Source: JACQXM01 sp964569425
GTDB taxonomy: Bacteria; Planctomycetota; Phycisphaerae; UBA1845
DNA: 11,209 nucleotides
Assembly: GCA_964569425.1 (NCBI GenBank)
Contig: CAZMVD010000136.1
Span: 1 to 11,209, forward strand
Direction: 5' to 3'
The position numbers and the translations under genes were made by a program. Each line of letters starts with the position of its first letter. The first letter of the stretch is position 1. A model generated the notes under the pieces. That model did not search any database. It saw only the letters and a list, made by a program, of their open reading frames with translations, and was not told the DNA's origin. Below, one piece after another: positions 6,868 to 11,209 of the stretch.

Positions 6868-7039
6868 AAGAGGACAGGGAGGGCGTGGCGGGCAGTCGGC
6901 GAGGGGGGATTTAAGAGATCAGATTTGAGATATCAGAGTTGGGTGCGGACACGATGAATGCGAGGTTGCGGAATGTGGAAAGCAAGTGGCGAGTGGCAGG
7001 AGGCGAGTTGTTCGGCCGCTTATGAACCCGGAAGGCGCG

Positions 7040-7483
7040 TTAGATCAGCGTCGGGTGGGTTGATCGAAGCCACTGCTCAACGTTGTCCTTGAACTCAGCG
7101 GCCTTCCCCCGGAGTTCGCGAGCGTCACTGTCGCTGACGACACTCGCTGCACCATAGCTGAGATCGTTTCTGGATTGGCGACAGCTATCGAAGTAGGCCG
7201 CCCACATGTCATGTGCTTCGCCCATCGCGATTGGCAGGGCAACGAAGGTGTTGTAGTGGGCACCGCCAGATTGCTTGACGCGGTAGCCTGCCGCTCGAAT
7301 TGCGATGGTTGCGAGCGTGCGTGCGGCATTGTAGGCCATGCTGAAACGGCCGTCGGCAGAGAGTTGGGGCAGAGCGGCATCGTTAAGGTTTCTTTCGGCG
7401 AGCGCGCGAAGGTCGTCGATTTCCGACTTGGTCGTCGGTTCTTTGGCTACGCGCTTCTGGTTTTCCAGCTCGCTCCAGGTCAT
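7040..7483 (-). CDS. HEPN-domain toxin of an MNT/HEPN pair
   Basis: A 147-residue all-helical protein opening MTWSELENQKRVAKEPTTK, then helices with AYNAARTLATIAIRAAGYRVK and a late segment CRQSRNDLSYGA (101-112). This matches small HEPN proteins encoded after a nucleotidyltransferase. In the HepT/MntA type studied before, the HEPN partner is an RNase silenced by AMPylation of a tyrosine. Here the usual RX4-6H motif is not visible: R105 is followed four residues later by Y110, not histidine. Nuclease activity is therefore uncertain. The ATG at 7483 gives the family-like start; upstream in-frame starts would only read through the partner's coding sequence. It overlaps the 3' end of the nucleotidyltransferase gene by 101 nt in another frame, so coupled translation is likely. 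A role as antitoxin or ligand-binding partner is the alternative. Confidence 0.78.
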   Translation of the reverse strand: MTWSELENQKRVAKEPTTKSEIDDLRALAERNLNDAALPQLSADGRFSMAYNAARTLATIAIRAAGYRVKQSGGAHYNTFVALPIAMGEAHDMWAAYFDSCRQSRNDLSYGAASVVSDSDARELRGKAAEFKDNVEQWLRSTHPTLI

Positions 7484-8057
7484 TCGCGTCGCCCAGTACG
7501 AAAAGCTTTTCCTTGTCGAGCACTGCGCCGACAAAATGTTCATCCGACGCGACCCTTCTAGCGAATTCTGCGGACTTGTACACAGTGACATTGACGGGGC
7601 GGGCGAGTTGTCGCTCTGCCTGCCGGAGCGGCTTGGTAAGCTCGAATCGGCTCGTATTGCCGATAACCATCAGGTCGATGTCGCTCTCGGCCACTTCCTC
7701 GGCGCGGGCAATCGAGCCGTAGACAAAGGCTGATACGACTTCGTCCTGGACCGGTCGTAGGGCTTCACGGAGCACGTCGACGAGGCCGGAGGTTTTGAGC
7801 ATGAGGCCTCGCAGATCAGGGAATATGGGGGACCCTTGCTCGGCCTGGTAATAGACCCGATTGCCGTCTTTGCGGCGGCGGAGAATCCCGACATCAGTGA
7901 GCTTCTTCAGTTCGCGGGTCAGGTTTGAGGGCTGAAGGGCCAGGTGCTTTGCCAGGTCGCGAAAGTACCATTCGCGATCTGCGTGGAGCAACAACGTAGC
8001 CAAGATGGCCCTTCGGGTATCAGGGAAGAGCGCCTCGATAGCGGGGCTTGCACGCAT
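7383..8057 (-). CDS. Winged-helix/MNT nucleotidyltransferase antitoxin
   Basis: A 224-residue two-domain protein. Residues about 10-75 form an ArsR/MarR-like winged helix (FRDLAKHLALQPSNLTREL recognition region, wing RRRKDGNRVYY). Residues about 95-180 are a minimal nucleotidyltransferase with the exact GS-x10-DxD motif: G114, S115, D126, D128. In characterised MntA/HepT pairs this enzyme AMPylates and neutralises the HEPN toxin; here the same is inferred. The fused winged helix suggests it represses its own operon, and two matching palindromes lie over its promoter. The ATG at 8057 has no Shine-Dalgarno and is 7 nt from a -10 box, so the mRNA is probably leaderless. The last 33 residues (from about 192), basic and disordered-looking, are read in a different frame from the HEPN start and may be a late extension after stop loss or a frameshift. 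Confidence 0.85.
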   Translation of the reverse strand: MRASPAIEALFPDTRRAILATLLLHADREWYFRDLAKHLALQPSNLTRELKKLTDVGILRRRKDGNRVYYQAEQGSPIFPDLRGLMLKTSGLVDVLREALRPVQDEVVSAFVYGSIARAEEVAESDIDLMVIGNTSRFELTKPLRQAERQLARPVNVTVYKSAEFARRVASDEHFVGAVLDKEKLFVLGDANDLERAGKPEARSQRTDDQVGNRRPSRARRKKP

Positions 8058-8088
8058 AATGCGTATAATAGAACGCGATTTGCGTGCA
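8049..8088. promoter_or_regulatory. Operator-like inverted repeats over the MNT/HEPN promoter
   Basis: Two 13-bp sites share the pattern ACGCr-nnn-TGCGT: 8053-8065 (a perfect 6+1+6 palindrome, ACGCAT-A-ATGCGT) and 8073-8085 (ACGCG-ATT-TGCGT). Their centres, 8059 and 8079, are 20 bp apart, about two helical turns. An outer pair of 8-bp arms, TGCACGCA (8049-8056) and TGCGTGCA (8081-8088), encloses the -10. One site covers the start codon and expected transcript start, the other the -35/-10 spacer. This fits repression by a dimeric winged helix, presumably the nucleotidyltransferase itself. Confidence 0.7.
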
Positions 8089-8094
8089 TGTCAA
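8065..8094 (-). promoter_or_regulatory. Strong sigma70-type promoter of the MNT/HEPN operon
   Basis: Minus-strand TTGACA (8094-8089), 18-nt spacer, TATTAT (8070-8065). The -35 is perfect and the -10 matches 5 of 6. Only 7 nt separate the -10 from the ATG at 8057, so transcription should begin at or beside the start codon. Confidence 0.8.
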
Positions 8095-8253
8095 GGGTCC
8101 GAGAATAATGCCTATCATGCGAGACGCACGAAAGTTCCAGTTGTCGTCGTCGAAGTCTTCCTCATCGGGGAGGGCCTGGACGAGTTGCGAGGGGCGAGGG
8201 GCGTGAGGCGAGGTAGGATCCCGAGGGACGTGGATAAAGGCGAATGGTGGAAA

Positions 8254-8285
8254 GGCACGTAGGCACGGAGCCACGGAGGCACGAA
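8254..8285. repeat. Octamer array, GGCACGGA type (4 units)
   Basis: Four 8-bp units in register: GGCACGTA, GGCACGGA, GCCACGGA, GGCACGAA. It is the same family as 47-62 and 11157-11172. Confidence 0.8.
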
Positions 8286-8313
8286 GTGGATGCGGAGGTG
8301 GGCGGGAACACAA

Positions 8314-8353
8314 AAACGTCAAAACGTCGAAACGTCGAAAAGTCAAAACGAGG
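8314..8353. repeat. Octamer array, AAACGTCG type (5 units)
   Basis: Units in register: AAACGTCA, AAACGTCG, AAACGTCG, AAAAGTCA, AAACGAGG. It is the same unit vocabulary as the 60-bp copies at 81-363, and like those it runs into a GAGAGGCAG-type tail. Confidence 0.8.
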
Positions 8354-8381
8354 GGCGAGAGGCAGGGGGGGTGGCGATTGC

Positions 8382-9533
8382 CTATTGAGGCGAGTGGGGG
8401 GTGAGGGCGGAGAGGCGGGTGAGGAGGGGGGGGATCATCTGCACGGCCTGGTCGATTTCTGCGGGGGTGGTGAAGCGTGAGAAGCTGAAGCGGATGGCGC
8501 CGTGGGCGATGCGCTCGTCGGCGTGCATGGCTTTGAGCACGTGGGAAGGTTCGAGCGAGCCGCTGCTGCACGCGGCGCCGCTGGAGGCGCAAATGCCGGC
8601 TTCGCTGAGGACGATGAGTACGGCCTCGGCCTGGAGGCCGGCGAAGGAGATGTTGGCGGAGTTGTGGATGCGGGGGGCGCCGGCCGCGTTGACGGAGGCG
8701 AAGGGGACGGCGGCGAGGAGGCGGCGCTCGAAATCGTCGCGGAGGTGGGCGATGCGGGTGGCGGTGTCGGGCATGTCGCGGAGGGCGGCCTGGGCGGCGG
8801 CGGCGAGGCCGATGATGGCGGGGACGTTTTCGGTGCCGCCGCGGAGGTTGCGTTCCTGGCTGCCGCCGAGGATGAGGGGGGTGGCGCGGGAGCGTTTGCG
8901 GACGTAGAGGGCACCGGCGCCTTTGGGGCCGTGGAACTTGTGGGCGGAGAGGCTGAGGAAGTTGACGGGCCAATCGGCGACGGGGATGGGGAGCTTGCCA
9001 GCGGACTGGACGGCGTCCACGTGGACGGGGATGCCGCGGTCGGCGGCGAGGGCGGCAAGGCGGGGGACGTCGAAGAGGGCGCCGGTTTCGTTGTTGGCGT
9101 GGAGGAGGGTGGCGAGGGCGACGTTTTCGGTGAGGCGGGCCTGCCACTCGTTTTCGTCGAGGCGGCCGGCGTGGTCGACGCCGACATAGTCGACGGTGTA
9201 GCCCTGGTCGGCGAAGTGCTCGCAGACGCGGAGGGTAGCGGAGTGTTCGACGGCGGTGGTGAGGATGCGGCGGCCGTTGGGGCGGGCGGCGAGGGCGGAG
9301 CGGATGGCAGTGTTGATGCTCTCGGTGCCGCTGCTGGTGAAGATGATTTCGCGCGGGGCGGCGCCGATGAGGCGGGCGGTTTGTTCGCGGGCGAGTTCGA
9401 CCTGGTGGCGGGCGGACTGGCCGAACTGGTGGATGCTGGAGGGGTTTGCATAGGCGTCGCGGAGGAAGGGGAGCATGGCGTCGACGACTTCGTCGAGCGG
9501 GCGGGTGGTTGCGTTGTTGTCGAAGTAGAGCAA
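8382..9533 (-). CDS. Cysteine desulfurase, NifS/IscS-like class V aminotransferase
   Basis: A 383-residue PLP enzyme that would convert L-cysteine to L-alanine, passing sulfur as an enzyme persulfide to Fe-S or thiolation acceptors in the cytosol. Seen: start LYFDNNATT; SSGTES phosphate-binding loop (67-72); H97 in AVEHSA, which stacks on PLP; D173 in HVDAVQSAG; PLP lysine K199 in SAHKFHGPKG; RGGTENV (231-237); and the catalytic cysteine C322 in SSGAACSSGSLEPSHVL. All key residues are present and the length is normal. No IscU, IscR, ThiI, MnmA or dnd gene is in view, so the acceptor is unknown. The start is a TTG at 9533, where homologues begin; there is no in-frame ATG and upstream frames only translate the repeat array that begins 6 nt away. 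No Shine-Dalgarno is seen. A downstream start would remove the conserved N-terminus. The exact subfamily (NifS or IscS) is not decided. Confidence 0.93.
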   Translation of the reverse strand: MLYFDNNATTRPLDEVVDAMLPFLRDAYANPSSIHQFGQSARHQVELAREQTARLIGAAPREIIFTSSGTESINTAIRSALAARPNGRRILTTAVEHSATLRVCEHFADQGYTVDYVGVDHAGRLDENEWQARLTENVALATLLHANNETGALFDVPRLAALAADRGIPVHVDAVQSAGKLPIPVADWPVNFLSLSAHKFHGPKGAGALYVRKRSRATPLILGGSQERNLRGGTENVPAIIGLAAAAQAALRDMPDTATRIAHLRDDFERRLLAAVPFASVNAAGAPRIHNSANISFAGLQAEAVLIVLSEAGICASSGAACSSGSLEPSHVLKAMHADERIAHGAIRFSFSRFTTPAEIDQAVQMIPPLLTRLSALTPHSPQ

Positions 9534-9538
9534 CGTTA

Positions 9539-9606
9539 AAACGCCGAAAACCGAAACGCCGAAAACCGAAATCAAGGCAACGAGGCAACAAGGCAACGAG
9601 GCAACA
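9539..9606. repeat. Repeat array against the desulfurase start
   Basis: First, two copies of a 15-bp unit (AAACGCCG + AAAACCG) at 9539-9568; then four octamers AGGCAACG/AGGCAACA in register at 9575-9606. It has the same order as in the block at 81-401. It starts only 6 nt from the TTG start and therefore occupies the place of the gene's leader. Confidence 0.85.
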
Positions 9607-9632
9607 GTCAACAAGCAGCAGGTTCGAGGCCG

Positions 9633-9685
9633 GTGCCGCCGCTACGGGTCCAGGGCTGCCGGAGGGGATTGTAACGGGAAGGGGG
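9633..9685. repeat. Dispersed element, copy 2
   Basis: It aligns to 413-465 without gaps; the first 18 bases, GTGCCGCCGCTACGGGTC, match at 17 positions and 42 of 53 match overall by hand count. Beyond it lie small inverted repeats: ACGGGAA/TTCCCGT (9674-9680, 9692-9698), CGACC-TGA-GGTCG (9705-9717) and the palindrome GTCAATTGAC (9735-9744). These are upstream of the next plus-strand gene, but I cannot assign a promoter. Confidence 0.6.
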
Positions 9686-9764
9686 AGGTTTTTCCCGTGG
9701 GGGTCGACCTGAGGTCGTGTTTGTCAGGTCATGGGTCAATTGACTGGAGCATTGGAGTGGCCGG

Positions 9765-10235
9765 ATGAGAGCGGAACAAGCGGATGCGATTCTGGGACAT
9801 CCGGCGAATGCGGGGGTGATCCGGCTGTTGTGTCGGAACGGGGCGGGCGTGTCGGTGGTGGGGCCGGAGGCGGTGGGGGATCCGTATTACGGGTGCGGCA
9901 GCCATCCGGACGTGGTGGAGCGGGTGTGGGATCAATTGGGGCGGGGGCCGGCGGGGGCGCGGCGGCGGATTCTGTGCGGGACGCCGGTGCTGGTGGCGGC
10001 GGGGAGCGGGGTGGTGCTGGCGGTGTGTTGGGGGACGAATTACCTGCTGCGGGTATCCGAGGGTGACATGGAGATGGCACTTAGGGCGGGGTGTGGGGTG
10101 GTGCGGCGATGGGGCGACGGCGAAGTGATCGATTTGTCGGTGGAGCTGGGCGCGGGCTGGGTGTTCGGGTGCTGGGCGGCGGCGGAGGTGGAATGGTGCC
10201 GGGCGGTGGGGGAGAGGGTCAAGCGCAGCCCGTAG
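9765..10235 (+). CDS. Hypothetical protein, 156 residues
   Basis: I do not recognise a characterised family. The protein has a GxGVSVVGPE start region, DPYYGCGSHPDVVERVWD (39-56), a hydrophobic CGTPVLVAAGSGVVLAVCWG (71-90) and ELGAGWVFGCW (127-137). It has six cysteines but no regular metal-binding spacing. The hydrophobic stretch could be a buried sheet or one weak membrane segment; no signal peptide is seen. My impression, from memory only, is that similar proteins occur in other planctomycetes. The ATG at 9765 is supported by GGAG at 9754-9757 with 7-nt spacing. It is followed after 109 bp by the PIN gene, which may be a separate unit. Confidence 0.62.
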   Translation: MRAEQADAILGHPANAGVIRLLCRNGAGVSVVGPEAVGDPYYGCGSHPDVVERVWDQLGRGPAGARRRILCGTPVLVAAGSGVVLAVCWGTNYLLRVSEGDMEMALRAGCGVVRRWGDGEVIDLSVELGAGWVFGCWAAAEVEWCRAVGERVKRSP

Positions 10236-10302
10236 CGTTTTGGCGGCAGCGCACGTGGCGGATGGTCCGGGGGGTTGGGGGTGGTAGAATGGGGGCGGCA
10301 TT

Positions 10303-10337
10303 GGCGATTGCCGAATGCCGATTGCCGATTGGCGGGC
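10303..10337. repeat. Heptamer array before the PIN gene (5 units)
   Basis: Units in register: GGCGATT, GCCGAAT, GCCGATT, GCCGATT, GGCGGGC. The array ends 7 nt before the ATG at 10345 and so forms the leader. A TAGAAT at 10285-10290 upstream could be a -10, but I see no -35 partner. Confidence 0.75.
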
Positions 10338-10344
10338 ATGAATC

Positions 10345-10830
10345 ATGCGCAAGCGCATCTACATCGAGACCACCATTCCCAGCTTCTATTTCGAAGCGCG
10401 TAGCGAGCCCGCGATGGCGGCGCGGCGCGAGTGGACTCGAACGTGGTGGAACGCCTCCAGAAACAGGCATGAACTGGTTACGAGTGTGGCGGTGGTCGAA
10501 GAACTCTCCCGCGGCGATTTTCCCGCACGTGACGACTGCCTCGGGCTGATCGCGGACCTGCCGCTGGTGCCCGTGGATGCGGCGGTGGCGGAGATCGTTC
10601 AAAGTTACATCGCGCGGAATGTCATGCCGCGCGATCCGGCCGGTGACGCGTTACACCTGGCACTGGCGTCCCATCATCGTTGCGACTTCCTGGTGACCTG
10701 GAATTGCAGCCACCTGGCGAATGCGAACAAGTTTGAACATATCCGGCGCGTCAACGGGATGCTGGGCGTTTTCGTCCCTGCCCTGGTCACGCCACTGGAG
10801 CTGCTGGGAGACGACGATCATGAAGGATGA
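10345..10830 (+). CDS. PIN-domain RNase, VapC-like toxin
   Basis: A 161-residue PIN-domain protein, presumably a metal-dependent RNase toxin. It opens RIYIETTIPSFY, the first strand of this PIN subgroup; E8 stands where an aspartate is common. SVAVVEELSRGD gives acidic E52/E53, and PRDPAGDALHLALASHHRCDFLVTWN (95-120) gives D97/D101 and the late TWN strand, in which N120 takes the usual Asp place. The end, GVFVPALVTPLELLG, is typical of PIN proteins described as acting on site-specific RNA. The length is close to family norms. The ATG at 10345 has only a weak GGCGGG upstream. The last 11 nt overlap the next gene, whose ribosome site lies inside this one, so the two are cotranslated. The PIN fold call is strong; the RNA target is unknown. 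Confidence 0.85.
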   Translation: MRKRIYIETTIPSFYFEARSEPAMAARREWTRTWWNASRNRHELVTSVAVVEELSRGDFPARDDCLGLIADLPLVPVDAAVAEIVQSYIARNVMPRDPAGDALHLALASHHRCDFLVTWNCSHLANANKFEHIRRVNGMLGVFVPALVTPLELLGDDDHEG

Positions 10831-11005
10831 GGGCGTGCGGGCGGTCAGAGAGATTCGAGAGAGAATCTCCGCGGAGTTCGACAACGACGTGGAGAAGCTG
10901 GTCGATCATTACATCGAGCAACAGAAACAGCACGGTACACGGCTGTTGAAGCCGGGCGCCATCCCAGGCGCCGAGGCACCTGCCGCAGGTGCGCCGCGCC
11001 GCTGA
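10820..11005 (+). CDS. Small antitoxin-like partner of the PIN toxin
   Basis: A 61-residue protein starting at the ATG overlapping the PIN stop by 11 nt. GGGAG at 10806-10810 gives a good Shine-Dalgarno with 9-nt spacing. Residues 1-40 are charged and helical (VRAVREIRERISAEF, then DNDVEKLVDHYIEQQKQHG), the style of small antitoxins paired with PIN proteins. No clear AbrB, Phd or RHH DNA-binding fold is visible. The last 15 residues (GAIPGAEAPAAGAPRR) are encoded by two inverted repeats and may be a late extension. The toxin-first order is the reverse of classic vapBC. The antitoxin role is inferred from position. Confidence 0.68.
   Translation: MKDEGVRAVREIRERISAEFDNDVEKLVDHYIEQQKQHGTRLLKPGAIPGAEAPAAGAPRR
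10955..10992. repeat. Two consecutive hairpins inside the antitoxin 3' end
   Basis: GGCGCC (10955-10960) pairs with GGCGCC (10967-10972) across ATCCCA. GCACCTGC (10976-10983) pairs with GCAGGTGC (10985-10992); a one-base centre means about a 7-bp stem and 3-nt loop. No U-tract follows. They may terminate or stabilise the mRNA. Confidence 0.6.
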
Positions 11006-11115
11006 GGATTACGTTCCGTTGAGTGGCCCCTGATGAAGTCCAGCTCAGGTCGGGGCTCGCGACGGTTTGCCTGATGGCCGGTTGGTAAACCGCGGTCAGG
11101 CCGTTCGGCGCGGGG

Positions 11116-11172
11116 GAATGGCGAATGGCGAATCAAGAATGGCGAATGGGGGAGAAGGCACGAAGCCACGAA
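11116..11172. repeat. Heptamer and octamer arrays at the right edge
   Basis: Five heptamers in register at 11116-11150 (GAATGGC, GAATGGC, GAATCAA, GAATGGC, GAATGGG), then two octamers GGCACGAA/GCCACGAA at 11157-11172 identical to those at 47-62. The 11006-11115 stretch shows no gene or clear signal. Confidence 0.75.
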
Positions 11173-11209
11173 GCGACTGTCTTGAGAATCAAGAGGTAGC
11201 AAGGGTTGA

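Larger units (their letters stand above)
8095..8381. other. Intergenic stretch between the MNT promoter and the desulfurase stop
   Basis: It holds no supported gene. Its right half is repeat sequence (8254-8285, 8314-8353). Its left part reads on the minus strand as an acidic peptide (PDEEDFDDDNW, about 8140-8175) in a frame with no usable start, which may be a coding relic or chance. Confidence 0.6.

Noticed and set aside
8382..9533. DndA or IscS operon
   Set aside because: No dndBCDE, iscR, iscU, hscA or fdx gene is in the window, so only a generic cysteine desulfurase call is supported.
8502..9539. A 345-codon open frame on the plus strand opposite the cysteine desulfurase
   Set aside because: Gly/Ala/Glu/Val-rich shadow without motifs; the opposite frame carries all catalytic residues.
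8020..9591. A 523-codon minus-strand frame through the desulfurase, the intergenic gap and the MNT start
   Set aside because: It is Arg/Pro/His-rich over the desulfurase, then translates repeats; no start context and three known elements contradict it.
9534..9614. N-terminal extension of the desulfurase to an upstream TTG
   Set aside because: The extra residues translate the repeat array, and homologues start at the LYFDNNATT segment.

Overview
The window is GC-rich bacterial chromosome. Its intergenic DNA is full of short tandem arrays and small hairpins. This style, a secreted protein with a possible cohesin-like region, and TTG or apparently leaderless starts suggest a Planctomycetota-type bacterium (perhaps Phycisphaerae-like). 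The lineage is inference; there is no rRNA, tRNA or lineage marker here. I see no transposase, integrase, phage gene or CRISPR array.

Layout. 1-492: non-coding repeats. 493-3664 (minus): a two-gene operon, a P-loop ATPase followed by a ten-TPR protein. 3665-3926: divergent intergenic region with a candidate promoter and a G-run cluster. 3927-4706 (plus): an exported protein of unknown role. 4707-5248: non-coding DNA with hairpins, a 70-bp unit in three copies and a 12-copy heptamer array. 5249-6700 (minus): an ABC-type ATPase fused to a GNAT acetyltransferase, behind a good sigma70-type promoter with an A/T tract upstream. 7040-8057 (minus): an MNT/HEPN toxin-antitoxin pair; the nucleotidyltransferase carries its own winged helix, and the promoter holds two operator-like palindromes. 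8382-9533 (minus): a NifS/IscS-like cysteine desulfurase with a TTG start beside a repeat array. 9765-10235 (plus): an unrecognised protein. 10345-11005 (plus): a PIN-domain toxin overlapping a small antitoxin-like gene. The rest to 11209 is non-coding with more repeats.

How it fits together. Two loci are toxin-antitoxin type (MNT/HEPN and PIN/small partner). The ATPase/TPR pair looks like a signalling or conflict NTPase module whose job I cannot name. The ABC-GNAT fusion is a rare architecture of unknown substrate. The cysteine desulfurase has no Fe-S scaffold or thiolation partner in view. The intergenic arrays share a small vocabulary of 7-bp and 8-bp units, and one composite element occurs at both ends of the window, 9 kb apart. 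The best leads are the ATPase/TPR pair, the MNT/HEPN control region and the repeat families.
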